DNA of 64,000 nt from JAEUMW01 sp963734295 (GCA_963734295.1 CAVTGS010000009.1:248001-312000); one strand, 5' to 3'. Positions 1 through 7,711 are shown, counted from the stretch's first letter. The notes: generated by a model from the sequence alone, not told the origin. Numbers and translations: made by a program.

Positions 1-387
1 GACCTCCTCGCGGTACTGGGGAACCTGCGCTACCGGCTCGAGCCGCGACTCAAGAAGTGCGGGATCCAGCTCGACTGGCAGGTGCAGGACGTGCCCAAGC
101 TAGCCTGTCTCGATCCGAAGAACGTTCTGCATATCCTGCGCATCCTGCAAGAGGGCTTCACCAACATCCTGAAGCACGCGGATGCCAACCGGGTGAGTGT
201 CGAAACGGGTGTCGACCACGGCAACGTGTTCGTTCGCGTCAGGGACAATGGCCACGGCTTCGCAGGCGACCATTCGGGACGTGGACTCGCCAGCATGAAG
301 CGCCGCGCTCAAACCATCGGAGGGCAGCTCGACATTCAGCCCTCCCCGGCGGGGACGACCCTCAACCTGCTACTCCCCGCTTCATAG
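1..387 (+). CDS. Sensor histidine kinase, C-terminal ATPase part (5' end outside window)
   Basis: The window opens inside this gene; 128 residues remain. They form a HATPase_c domain: an N-box around residue 51 (EGFTNILKHADA), a G1 box (DNGHGF) and a G2 box (GRGLASM), ending four beta-strand residues after LNLLLP. The N-box and short G2 loop are the NarX/UhpB/DesK style of kinase, which phosphorylates a LuxR-type response regulator. The sensor and dimerisation parts lie upstream and cannot be seen. No response regulator follows; the next gene is 220 bases away and encodes an exported protein, so the partner regulator is probably upstream. Confidence 0.9.
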   Translation, partial: DLLAVLGNLRYRLEPRLKKCGIQLDWQVQDVPKLACLDPKNVLHILRILQEGFTNILKHADANRVSVETGVDHGNVFVRVRDNGHGFAGDHSGRGLASMKRRAQTIGGQLDIQPSPAGTTLNLLLPAS

Positions 388-610
388 TCCGGACGCGTCC
401 GCATTGCTCCTCCGCGGGCTCGGTATCGGGCCGCTTGTTTGTCCAAACGGTCGCCGCTGGCTGGAGGGGGCGCGTTGCCGACCGCGTATACCATGATCTC
501 GGGATACGTGTTCGTGTTCGCGGGATTCCACCCATTGCATCGTCATCCTATGCTCGGATCTGGAAGGCAGGTAACGGCTTGCCTTATCTGAACCCGAAAT
601 GGGGGGCGTC

Positions 611-1126
611 ATGATTACTCGAGCAGAACGGATTCTCTCGGTCTCGCGCACGGCCATGCTGGCGGCAGGGCTGGGTGTAGTGCTGACCTCTGCGCAGCCC
701 AGTGCGGCCGAGGACTTGCCCAAGCAAGGCAGCTTTGCCGTGACCTACACCGCAGCGGGGACCTTCACGCACACCATCGACCTCGGCGACGGGACGAAAG
801 TCATCGCCTATGACCAGCGCCTGATCGCGACCAACGACTCCGGCCAAGGCCTATTTCACAACGCAACGGCGGACTGCATTGGTGTGAGGGGGGGCGACGC
901 TAGAAGCGGTTACTGCGTATTCACTGACAAGGACGGCGACAAGTTCGTCGAGCCCTGGAGCATTGCTCCCGGCACAAAGAAGGGAACGGCCACGCTTGGG
1001 CTCGGGACCGGCAAGTATAAGGGCATCGAGGGTAACCTCGAGTGGGAGATCGTCACCAGCCTTCCCGCGGCGACGGGCACCTATAACGTCATAGGAAAGA
1101 AACGGGGCACCTACCGGTTGCCTTGA
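611..1126 (+). CDS. Exported protein, possible allene-oxide-cyclase-like barrel
   Basis: About 171 residues with a clear Sec signal peptide (positively charged start, hydrophobic core LAAGLGVVLTSA, cleavage likely after PSAAA-like PSAAE). The mature part is beta-rich; near the C-terminus TATLGLGTGKYKGIEG matches the 'G-TGKY-G--G' turn seen in allene-oxide-cyclase/dirigent-type barrels and in the gene at 6741. Two ATGs are in frame (599 and 611); 611 is chosen because it leads directly into the charged n-region, but neither has a strong ribosome binding site. Function unknown; family assignment is inference. Confidence 0.7.
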   Translation: MITRAERILSVSRTAMLAAGLGVVLTSAQPSAAEDLPKQGSFAVTYTAAGTFTHTIDLGDGTKVIAYDQRLIATNDSGQGLFHNATADCIGVRGGDARSGYCVFTDKDGDKFVEPWSIAPGTKKGTATLGLGTGKYKGIEGNLEWEIVTSLPAATGTYNVIGKKRGTYRLP

Positions 1127-1186
1127 TTTCGGGCCGCGTGCTCCGTTAACGAAGCGCGTACCACCATGCAGCCAGAGGAGGTCGAG

Positions 1187-1753
1187 ATGAAACAAGTTTC
1201 CAAGAGAGTGAACTTCGTGCGGGTCTGCGGTGCAACATTGCTGGCGGCGTTCGCCGCCACGGCGTTCGGTCATGACGATGATCAGAACCGGACGGACAAG
1301 CCGCTCGTCTGGGTGGATTCGAAGGGCAAGACTATCGGCAGGGCAGTGGGTGAGCATGGGGTGCAGATCAAGATCGATGGGTTAGTGCTAATCGTTCCTG
1401 TCGGAAACAGTGTCGTTTGCCCCGGTACACCGGACACCTGCAAGATTAACCTCGACGTGACCTGGGGCGGTGACTTCTCGATTGTCTTATTCACTGATAA
1501 GAATTGCGGAGGCGACGCGTACATAGGCACACCGACGCAGCCGGGGTCGGCCAGAGCAGTAACTGTCGTGGGCAATACCCTTTACATCGGCGTGAATTCT
1601 TCTTACTCCCTGGTCCCGATCTCGAGTCAACGATCGCCCTTGAACGGGTGCTTCAATTTCGGCAACAGTTTTCCTCTGCTTGCCACGAAGGCCAAGACAC
1701 CGACGCGTGATGTCCGGACGCTGGGATTCAAGCCTCCCTTCTATCTGAAATAA
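1187..1753 (+). CDS. Exported hypothetical protein
   Basis: About 188 residues. The start at 1187 is preceded by AGAGGAGG at good spacing; an in-frame ATG at 1166 lies upstream of that site and is rejected. A signal peptide ends near AATAFG. The mature protein starts with a short acidic HDDDQN stretch and has four cysteines (in VVCPGTPDTCK, NCGG and NGCFNF), suggesting disulphides outside the cytoplasm. I recognise no family. It sits 60 bases behind the previous exported protein and belongs to the same run of small secreted products. Confidence 0.75.
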   Translation: MKQVSKRVNFVRVCGATLLAAFAATAFGHDDDQNRTDKPLVWVDSKGKTIGRAVGEHGVQIKIDGLVLIVPVGNSVVCPGTPDTCKINLDVTWGGDFSIVLFTDKNCGGDAYIGTPTQPGSARAVTVVGNTLYIGVNSSYSLVPISSQRSPLNGCFNFGNSFPLLATKAKTPTRDVRTLGFKPPFYLK

Positions 1754-1802
1754 ACCCCGCGCCTGCACTGGAGGATGCCGTTGAACGGCGTCCTCCGTGA
1801 GA

Positions 1803-1825
1803 GGTATTCAATCGGTAATCCCGGC
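1803..1825 (+). promoter_or_regulatory. Upstream motif, divergent copy 1
   Basis: GGTATTCAATCGGTAATCCC is a weaker relative of two sites at 5486 and 6636 (GTACCC-R-ATCGGTACC). It ends about 80 bases before the start at 1907; measured start to start the distance is 104, against 105 for the site at 6636. The shared core is an imperfect inverted repeat around ATCGGTA. Role as promoter or operator is inference. Confidence 0.35.
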
Positions 1826-1906
1826 GCGCTCATCGTAAGAACGGGGGGGCGAACCCGTTGCCGATCGGTCGATGCGCGTCGGACTCTTTCCGACAAGGAG
1901 GGAGCC

Positions 1907-2053
1907 ATGAAAAGGATCGTCAACGCATTCATCGCCGCAGTCGTGGTCGGCTGGACGTTACTGGCCGGCGCGCACGACGTGGAAGTCGTCCTCTACCCCA
2001 CGATCGGCCCCTGTAATTCCGCTTGGCCCGGGTGGCTCACGTACGGGGCATGA
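1907..2053 (+). CDS. Very short exported peptide, possibly truncated
   Basis: 48 residues from an ATG with an ideal AAGGAGGG ribosome binding site seven bases upstream. The first 23 residues are a signal peptide (MKRIVNAFIAAVV core, ending LLAGA). Only about 25 residues follow (HDVEVVLYPT, one cysteine). The reading frame stops where the DNA runs into unfeatured sequence and then a repeat remnant, so the gene may have lost its 3' part by the deletion described for 2166-2327. The mature start GAHD/FGHD is shared with the gene at 1187. Confidence 0.55.
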   Translation: MKRIVNAFIAAVVVGWTLLAGAHDVEVVLYPTIGPCNSAWPGWLTYGA

Positions 2054-2165
2054 CCGGAAGCCTCACTTGCCGTTCCGGGACCTCTGAGTGCGCCTTCCCT
2101 ATAGGGGGTGCGCGTCGGGTCGGCTGCATCGCTTGCCGTCCCATCGCGCCTGCTAAACGAATAAA

Positions 2166-2327
2166 TGCTTCCATGCTCCGTCTTCCGCCCGGACTATGCA
2201 CTACCTTCAAGCTCCGGGCGCTGGCTTGGCTGATAGTTTGGCATCGTGACAGACGGCGCTTTTCGGCGCGGGTCGCGACATATCGGATCACTCACGGCAA
2301 GGCATTCACTTGAGGCCGGTGTCGGCG
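2166..2327. repeat. Deleted 'ghost' copy of the 2805-4366 locus
   Basis: Bases 2166-2234 match 2805-2873 (the first codons of the exported-protein gene at 2812) with scattered substitutions, and 2236-2327 match 4276-4366 (the downstream flank of the capA-like gene). The roughly 1.4 kb between those two parts is missing here, so the two ends are fused at about 2235. It reads as an old duplicate that lost its interior, or as a solo remnant of a mobile unit. There is no gene in 2054-2433. Confidence 0.7.
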
Positions 2328-2433
2328 CTCCTTATGAAGGTCGGCTAGCTAGCACGAAGGTCGTATTGCAGTCCGGCAACATGAACGCGCACGTAGGACT
2401 GGCGTCGAACTTTGAAATCAAAGGAGGCCAATC

Positions 2434-2727
2434 ATGATGCGCTTGCGTATGGTGTGTTTCATATTGGCATTGGTATGCACCCCCGCGGCTCATGGGCAGG
2501 AGTGTTCAGGCGGCGCCGACGGAGGTATGGACGCCACCGGAAACCAATGTAACGCGCCCAGGAATTACGTCCACGTACCTGCTCCGCCGCCTCCTGCACG
2601 GTTACGCGCCGGATCGGCCGAGCCGGTACGCTCAACCCAGGTGCCCCTGAGCCATGCTCGCCTCCAACCATCGGAGGGCCGAAAATCAAGCAAACTCAGG
2701 AGTCCGCACACGCAGCCATGTTCCTGA
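2434..2727 (+). CDS. Short exported hypothetical protein
   Basis: 97 residues with AAAGGAGG just upstream of tandem ATGs. A signal peptide (MVCFILALVCTPAAHG) precedes QECSGGADGG, then a proline-rich stretch (PAPPPPARL) and a basic tail. Two to three cysteines remain in the mature part. No family recognised. The low complexity of the second half makes the true end less certain than the start. Confidence 0.55.
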   Translation: MMRLRMVCFILALVCTPAAHGQECSGGADGGMDATGNQCNAPRNYVHVPAPPPPARLRAGSAEPVRSTQVPLSHARLQPSEGRKSSKLRSPHTQPCS

Positions 2728-2811
2728 ACAGTCGGTCGACCATCGCCTCGGACTGGATTAGGGGACGGGCATTGCGCCTACTGCCCCTATCGCACGGCGA
2801 ATGAACGTTCC

Positions 2812-3261
2812 ATGCCCCGTCTCCCGCCCGGGCCTTGCACTCCCTTCAACCTCCGGGCGCGGGCTTGGCTGATTGGCGTAACCTTTGCCGCCGCGAGCGT
2901 CTCGGTGGCCGCGCACGCTTCACCCCGCCTACGCTGTCAGATCGAGCAGGGGGAAGTTTCGCAAGTTCTGGAATTCGCGCCGGTGGCCGATCCCTATCGA
3001 GTCAAAGCCATCGATGTCGGCGAGCATTTTCGCTTCAAGGCGGTGGTGGCCGGCGACGAGCGCCATGTCGATTACATCAAGCTCTACACGTACTCCAGGA
3101 ATCACCGGCAAGCCGTGTTGCTGCATGAGGCCCAATATCGGTCACCTCAAGCCCACGGCATTTCCTCGCCCGCCGCGCTGACTGGGACACAGCGTCTGTA
3201 CTCGCCACCGTTGGGACGGGAACTCTCCTATGGCTGCGCCTTGGTCGAGGTCGAACCGTGA
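2812..3261 (+). CDS. Exported hypothetical protein upstream of capA-like gene
   Basis: 149 residues; start ATG at 2812, possibly with a later start inside the long n-region. A hydrophobic segment (WLIGVTFAAASVSVAAHA) looks like a signal peptide. The mature part begins SPRLRCQIEQGE and has a second cysteine near the end, with alternating strand-like sequence and a 'QRLYSPPLG' stretch. No family recognised. Its stop overlaps the GTG start of the next gene (GTGA), so the two are translationally coupled. The first 62 bases are duplicated at 2172-2234. Confidence 0.7.
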   Translation: MPRLPPGPCTPFNLRARAWLIGVTFAAASVSVAAHASPRLRCQIEQGEVSQVLEFAPVADPYRVKAIDVGEHFRFKAVVAGDERHVDYIKLYTYSRNHRQAVLLHEAQYRSPQAHGISSPAALTGTQRLYSPPLGRELSYGCALVEVEP

Positions 3262-4217
3262 ACGGCAGGTGCACGCTAGCGCTGGTGGTTGTCGTGTTCG
3301 TGGCGATTTCTCAATGTGCCGTGGCCGAGAGTATCGCGCAGGCGGAAGCGACCGTCTCCGTCGTTTTCGTCGGGGACGTGATGCTCGCGGGAACGCCAGG
3401 CAGGGTCGTCACACGCGGCGGCGACCCGTTCGCCCACTTCGCCGCGATCCTGGATAGGGCGGATATTCGGGTGGGAAATCTGGAATGTGTCGTCGCATCC
3501 GGCGGAGCCGCTGAAGCAGGCAAGCCGTACACGTTCCGCGCCCATCCGCGCGTTGCGCGAGTCCTCAAACGGCATTTCGATGCCGTCAGTCTCGCAAACA
3601 ATCATTCCGGCGACTACGGCCCGACGGCCTTCGAGGAAATGCTCGATCTGCTTCAGAAGCGCGGTATCGGCTATTTCGGCGGTGGTCGCGATTTGGCGCA
3701 AGCCCACGCTCCCTTGCTGATCGAGCGCAAAGGCCTGCGCATCGCCCTGCTCGGCTACAACGAATTTTTCCCGCGCAGTTTCGAGGCTGACGCGGACAAA
3801 CCCGGCATCGCCTGGAGCGAGGACGAACAGGTTAGCCTGGACATCGTCGATGCACGCGCCCGTCTTGGCGCCGATATCGTCATTCCGTTCATGCACTGGG
3901 GTTTGGAATACCACCGTGTCCCCAGTCCGCGCCAACGGCAACTAGCGCGGTTGATGATCGACGCCGGAGCCGACGCCGTCGTCGGCGCGCACCCGCATGC
4001 GATCCAGGGGATCGAGGCTTACCGCGGGAAGCCGATCGTGTACAGCCTCGGCAACTTTGTTTTCGATGGGTTTAAGGACGACGCCAGCAACACTGGTTGG
4101 CTGCTGCGTCTGGAACTGGATCGCGAGGGTGTGCGCCACTGGCAAATCGTCGTCGCGCATATCGACCGTCAGGGGATTCCGCATCCCTTGCCTGCTCAGG
4201 CCAATTCGCGCGAATAG
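3258..4217 (+). CDS. CapA/PgsA-like metallophosphoesterase, exported
   Basis: 319 residues, GTG start overlapping the previous stop. A signal peptide covers roughly residues 1-23. The CapA family hallmarks follow in order: GDVMLAG near residue 40, NLE, SLANNHSGDYG near 115, HWGLEYH near 215, GAHPHAIQG near 245 and YSLGNFVFD near 265, which together supply the metal ligands of this calcineurin-like fold. Family members act on poly-gamma-glutamate or other envelope polymers. There are no capB/capC partners here, so the substrate is unknown. Length is usual for the domain alone. Confidence 0.9.
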   Translation: MNGRCTLALVVVVFVAISQCAVAESIAQAEATVSVVFVGDVMLAGTPGRVVTRGGDPFAHFAAILDRADIRVGNLECVVASGGAAEAGKPYTFRAHPRVARVLKRHFDAVSLANNHSGDYGPTAFEEMLDLLQKRGIGYFGGGRDLAQAHAPLLIERKGLRIALLGYNEFFPRSFEADADKPGIAWSEDEQVSLDIVDARARLGADIVIPFMHWGLEYHRVPSPRQRQLARLMIDAGADAVVGAHPHAIQGIEAYRGKPIVYSLGNFVFDGFKDDASNTGWLLRLELDREGVRHWQIVVAHIDRQGIPHPLPAQANSRE

Positions 4218-4275
4218 TTCGCTTCCTCCACTCCGTCGCTGCCGGCGGCTTGCCCGAGAACTCGCACAGGTGAGA

Positions 4276-4366
4276 GTTTGCCATCGCAACATGGGCCGCT
4301 CTCAGATCGGGTCGCGACATCTACGAATCACTCACGGCAAAGCATCCGCGTGAGGCCGGTGGCAGC
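4276..4366. repeat. Right-flank copy of the repeat pair
   Basis: This stretch begins GTTTGCCATCGCAAC and ends GTGAGGCCGGTGGCAGCG; it matches 2236-2327 over about 91 bases with roughly 75-80 percent identity by eye, including an identical GGGTCGCGACAT core and CACTCACGGCAA. It lies 58 bases behind the capA-like stop. Confidence 0.65.
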
Positions 4367-4594
4367 GATGGTTACGCCGGTGGGCCTAGTCCGTCTTGCT
4401 AATTTCGACCGTTACCGTGAACGGCAATAATCGAATCCGCACGGTAGAGCGGGCAATGGGATGCTTCACACAGGGAGGGTCATGCGACTGAGGGTCGTGA
4501 ACCCTCAGGGCAGGATGCGCCACTTTGAGTGCACGTCATTGGCGGCACGATAGCCAATGCGACTCCGATCTCCTTGATCCGGAAAATATCGACC
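4367..4594. other. Gene-free stretch before tauE fragment
   Basis: Together with the repeat before it, 4218-4594 is 377 bases without a convincing gene. I see no hairpin with a T-tract and no clear promoter. Confidence 0.5.
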
Positions 4595-4963
4595 ATGGCC
4601 GAGCTGTTGCTGTATCTCGCACTTGGAGTCGCCGGTGGCTTCCTTGCTGGCCTGCTCGGCATCGGTGGCGGATTCGTCGTCGTGCCTGGGTTGCTGGCGG
4701 TTTTCATCGCACATCACTTTCCCGAGTCGATGGCGATGCCGTTGGCGGTCGGCACTTCGCTTGCCACCATTCTTTTCACCTCCGTTTCCAGCGTGAGGGC
4801 GCACCATGCGCGCGCTGCGGTCGATTGGCGGGTGCTTCGCCGAATGGCGCCCGGAGTGGCGGTGGGGGCAGGGCTCGGCGCGACCCTTGCCGGGCACGTG
4901 CCCAGCGAAAGTCGCGCGGAGTGCAAGGTGCCTTGTGCAACGCAGTTTCTGTGTGCCATGTGA
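4595..4963 (+). pseudogene. TauE/SafE-type permease, 3' half lost
   Basis: 122 residues. The start matches the N-terminal half of TauE/SafE (sulfite exporter family, PF01925): GVAGGFLAGLLGIGGGFVVVPGL is cut here into its two parts, GVAGGFLAGLLGIGGG and FVVVPGLL, then AVGTSLATILFTSVSSVRAH, all diagnostic. Homologues run to about 250-265 residues; here similarity ends at about residue 106 (LAGHVPSE) and an unrelated 16-residue tail reaches a stop. The junction is two bases before the next gene's start, so the 3' half was replaced by deletion or rearrangement. Confidence 0.8.
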
Positions 4964-4965
4964 TC

Positions 4966-5424
4966 ATGAACGAACTCTACGCGATCCTGCTCTCTTGGGC
5001 GGTCACGCTATCCGGTTACCCGATGCCGGACCAGCCGGCGGAAGTCATGGCCGTTTCCCATGCCTACCTGGTCGACCGCGCGTGCAACGGGCGCGAATGC
5101 AAGGTGATGGGGTGGTTTCCGCCGGGACGCACGATCTACGTGGACGAGCGTCTCAATCCGCACGACAGCCTCCTCGCCGCGTCGATCGTAGTGCATGAGA
5201 TGGTGCATCACCTGCAGCACGAGGCAGGGCGCATCGAGCCCGCGAAGTGGAGCTGCGAGAACGCCATCGCGCTCGAGCGCGAGGCGTATGCAGTGCAGCG
5301 GGAGTTCCTGCTGCGCTACGGCGTGTATCAACCGGTCGGCGTCAGCATGCATCGGGTCGGATGCGAGCTCACGCGGAGCGACGATTCGAATCCTGGGACC
5401 GGCATGGCGTCCGAAGTGCCGTGA
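4966..5424 (+). CDS. Zincin-like protein (DUF6647-like)
   Basis: 152 residues. A hydrophobic N-terminus (MNELYAILLSWAVTLSG) may be an uncleaved or cleaved signal. The key feature is HEMVH at residues 77-81, a HExxH zinc site, followed by HLQHEAG and, about 25 residues on, an E-rich helix (ALEREAYAVQ) that could give the third ligand. The layout resembles small DUF6647-type putative metallopeptidases. Four cysteines flank the core. The gene starts right at the break of the tauE fragment, without its own strong ribosome binding site. Activity is inference. Confidence 0.65.
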   Translation: MNELYAILLSWAVTLSGYPMPDQPAEVMAVSHAYLVDRACNGRECKVMGWFPPGRTIYVDERLNPHDSLLAASIVVHEMVHHLQHEAGRIEPAKWSCENAIALEREAYAVQREFLLRYGVYQPVGVSMHRVGCELTRSDDSNPGTGMASEVP

Positions 5425-5485
5425 ACCCTTGCGGCGGCGACCCCGACGTCGGGTAGGAGCGGCGAGTAGGGCGGAGATTGATCAA

Positions 5486-5507
5486 ACGTACCCAATCGGT
5501 ACCCGCG
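5486..5507 (+). promoter_or_regulatory. Repeated upstream motif, copy 2
   Basis: ACGTACCCAATCGGTACCC lies 209 bases before the CBM42 start. It is identical to the copy at 6636 in 19 of 22 positions. GTACC and GGTAC form inverted arms five bases apart. Confidence 0.45.
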
Positions 5508-5512
5508 AGGCG

Positions 5513-5519
5513 GTTAGGC
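5513..5519 (+). other. GTTAGGC, possible integron core site
   Basis: GTTAGGC fits the R' core GTTRRRY used by integron integrases and is the exact complement of the GCCTAAC that opens the attC-like site at 6248. If it is a recombination point, the segment 5514-6307 would be one gene cassette. A 7-base match alone is weak. Confidence 0.3.
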
Positions 5520-5694
5520 TGACATCAGATCGGTCGGACTTCTCATTGGCCGGTTCAAAGAGAAGAGGCGGGATGCGTAGGGGTAAAGCCATAAATGCCA
5601 AGGGTCCGCCGTCCCCATCCCCACATTCCCGCGTCTGCACCAATCGTCGTAACGAACGGAGAAGGTGATGAACAAATCGATATAAGGAGGCGTT

Positions 5695-6237
5695 ATGTAT
5701 TTGAACTCTGTTCTAAAAGGTCTGATTGTGGGTACGGCGGTGTCCCTATCGCTGTTGCTGTCACAGTTGAGCTATGCCCAAGAGCTTAATTCCTTCAGAT
5801 CGTGGAATTATCCCGATCGTTACATTCGCCATCGACTCTCTTTGGGTTACATCGATGTAATCGTCGCTAGCGACAAGCTGGGAAGGGAAGACGCAACGTT
5901 TCGACTTGTTCCAGGGCTGGCAGGCAGATGCAATTCATTCGAATCGGTCAACTATCCAGGCCATTTTTTGAGACATCAGGACTTTAGATTGAAGTTGGCA
6001 AAGCAGACCGATGACCAGCTTTTCAAGGAAGATGCCACATTCTGTGTTGTAAGGGGGCTTGCCAGTTCTGACGGCCGCTCATTCGAGTCTGTCAATTTTT
6101 CCAAGCACTACATACGGCATTCCAACTTCGAACTCTGGCTAGCCAAGTCTGACGAAAGTCCATTATTCAAGAAGGATGCAACATTCATCATCTCGCCGGC
6201 TCTGACGTTGCATCCTCCTCCAGCCAAGTTCGATTAG
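5695..6237 (+). CDS. Exported CBM42/AbfB-type beta-trefoil protein
   Basis: 180 residues with ATAAGGAGG ahead of the ATG and a signal peptide ending at LSYAQ. The mature part has three repeats, each with a 'SFxSxNYPxxYIRH' opening and an 'EDATFxxVxGLA' close (near residues 33, 80 and 128). This is the arabinose-binding AbfB (CBM42) trefoil in its minimal form, without a catalytic domain. The gene is visibly richer in A and T than its neighbours and is followed 10 bases after its stop by an attC-like site, so it may have arrived as an integron cassette. Ligand unknown. Confidence 0.85.
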   Translation: MYLNSVLKGLIVGTAVSLSLLLSQLSYAQELNSFRSWNYPDRYIRHRLSLGYIDVIVASDKLGREDATFRLVPGLAGRCNSFESVNYPGHFLRHQDFRLKLAKQTDDQLFKEDATFCVVRGLASSDGRSFESVNFSKHYIRHSNFELWLAKSDESPLFKKDATFIISPALTLHPPPAKFD

Positions 6238-6247
6238 CAGTAGCGAT

Positions 6248-6313
6248 GCCTAACTTGGCGCTGGAGAGGGACGCCGCAAGAAGCGCGGCGCCCCTCAGCT
6301 TGGTGCGTTACAC
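6248..6313 (+). repeat. attC-like integron recombination site
   Basis: The site runs from GCCTAAC (fits R'' RYYYAAC) to GTTACAC (R', one mismatch to GTTRRRY). Between them the arms GAGAGGGACGCCGC and GCGGCGCCCCTC pair with one base left out, as the extrahelical bases of attC do; the loop is AAGAAGC. Read through, it encodes LALERDAARSAAPLSLVR, a phrase I recall from many cassette-end misannotations. No integrase gene is in the window. Confidence 0.6.
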
Positions 6314-6635
6314 CTACAGCCTCCGCGATGTCTCGAGCACGGTGAACGTCGCCGTGGATCTGACCCGCCGGGGTACGTATACGCCATTGCCTCACCACCC
6401 ACTTCGGCCATTCCGGCCGTACATGGATGGACCGCTGAGGGTGCCCGACGTAGGGGGCCTTGCGCGGTTTCGCGCGTGGGACCTCGGGAGTAAGTCTGCC
6501 GCGGCGCGCAAAGTGACCGAGTGTGAGGAACACTCTGCGGAGGGTTTCCTTCTTTCGGTTCCCCTCGCTCAGACCCGACGAGGTTTCGTTGGGGCGGGAA
6601 GTCTAATGCGAGGCGAATTCGGGACGGTTCGCCAT
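6314..6635. other. Gene-free stretch between cassette and barrel gene
   Basis: No credible gene between the attC-like site and the motif at 6636. Bases 6530-6600 carry a T/C-rich run and short palindromes, with no clear terminator. Confidence 0.45.
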
Positions 6636-6657
6636 ACGTACCCGATCGGTACCTGCG
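6636..6657 (+). promoter_or_regulatory. Repeated upstream motif, copy 3
   Basis: ACGTACCCGATCGGTACCTG, 105 bases before the start at 6741; arms GTACC/GGTAC. Same motif as 5486 and, in diverged form, 1803. Confidence 0.45.
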
Positions 6658-6740
6658 CCAGGTTTATTTTGCGTACAGCCGCACATTCCAAACGGCTTGA
6701 GACAGTCGAATGGGTTCGACCACAACCGGAGGAGAAGATC

Positions 6741-7217
6741 ATGCAACGCAAACATGGAAAGGCGATCCTGCTCACGCTGGGTCTGGCCGTCTCAATGTCG
6801 GTGGCCCAGGCGGCGGAGAAAACGCTCGAGTTTCAACTGGTGTCGAAGGCGCTTGATCCGCAAACACTCGACGCGCCAAACATCGAGAACCAGACGATCA
6901 TGCAGTCGAAGGGGTTCGGGGTTGCGGTCTTCAAGGACGGACGGGTGGGCACGAAGGACTACATCTTCACGCGCGATGCCAACAAGGGGGTCGGCACGCT
7001 CGTGGGCTACAGCACCTATTACTTTGACGAAGGTTCCGTCACGGCGCGCTTTACGGCTACCATTGGTGGTCCGCAGGGCACGCACGGGGACTACAAGATT
7101 ACAGGGGGTACCGGCGCCTACGCAGGAGCCACCGGAACAGGCACCTTCGACAGCGTCCCCAATCCATTCAAGAACGCGAATCTGTACAAGGCCAAGCTTC
7201 AGATCATCACACCCTGA
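6741..7217 (+). CDS. Exported allene-oxide-cyclase-like barrel protein
   Basis: 158 residues; CCGGAGGAG ribosome binding site 10 bases upstream. Signal peptide ends at VAQAA. The mature protein is a predicted beta barrel; near the C-terminus GDYKITGGTGAYAGATGTG is the characteristic glycine-rich turn of the allene oxide cyclase/dirigent barrel superfamily. In bacteria these small exported proteins have no proven role; no catalytic claim is made. Related in style to the gene at 611 and followed 46 bases later by an exported cupin with an equally strong ribosome binding site. Confidence 0.75.
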   Translation: MQRKHGKAILLTLGLAVSMSVAQAAEKTLEFQLVSKALDPQTLDAPNIENQTIMQSKGFGVAVFKDGRVGTKDYIFTRDANKGVGTLVGYSTYYFDEGSVTARFTATIGGPQGTHGDYKITGGTGAYAGATGTGTFDSVPNPFKNANLYKAKLQIITP

Positions 7218-7262
7218 TTTGCGCGAAACCGGGTCAACTTCATTTCTGCCAAGGAGGGCGTT

Positions 7263-7711
7263 ATGAACAGGAGACATTTTGTGGCAGCGGCGCTTGCGGC
7301 TGCTCTAGCGGGTACGTTCAGCCCTCTTGCTCGAAGCGAGCCACCCGTTTCGGATCTGATGCCGGCCGACGTGAAGTGGAAGGACTCGCCGTTTCCGGGC
7401 GTGCAAACGGCCGTCATCTCCGGAGATCCGACGCAAGCCGGGCTCTACGTCGTTCGCGCGAAATACGCGGCCGGAGGCAAGGTCATGCCGCACACCCATC
7501 CGGATACCCGCTACGACACCGTGCTGTCGGGCGAGCTGTACTTCGGTTTCGGCGAGACCTTCGACCCGAGCAACAGCGAAGCTCTATCCGGCGGGCGCGC
7601 AGATCACGGTGCCCGCGAACATGCCGCATTTCGCGTGGGCGCAAGAGTGGCGAGGCCGTCCTGCAGGAGGTGGGGATCGGTCCGTCCGGGACCGCAGCCT
7701 ACAAGAAATAG
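7263..7711 (+). pseudogene. Exported cupin protein, two frameshifts
   Basis: Start ATG at 7263 after AAGGAGGG. The N-terminus MNRRHFVAAALAAALAG resembles a twin-arginine-type signal. A cupin_2 core follows (YAAGGKVMPHTHPDTRYDTVLSGELYFG is split here: GGKVMPHTHPDTRYD then TVLSGELYFGFGE), with metal ligands in HTHPD. The frame breaks near 7581 and again near 7652, each consistent with one extra base; joining three frames restores LYPAGAQITVPANMPHFAWA and GEAVLQEVGIGPSGTAAYKK before a stop at 7709. Either decay or sequencing error. Confidence 0.8.

Noticed and set aside
5376..5400. Possible tRNA T-arm (GATTCGAATCC)
   Set aside because: It lies inside the zincin-like coding sequence and no matching acceptor or anticodon arms are found.
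6246..6740. Possible gene starting MPNLALERDAAR
   Set aside because: The opening is read-through of the attC-like site; the frame simply runs into the barrel gene at 6741, which has its own ribosome binding site and signal peptide.
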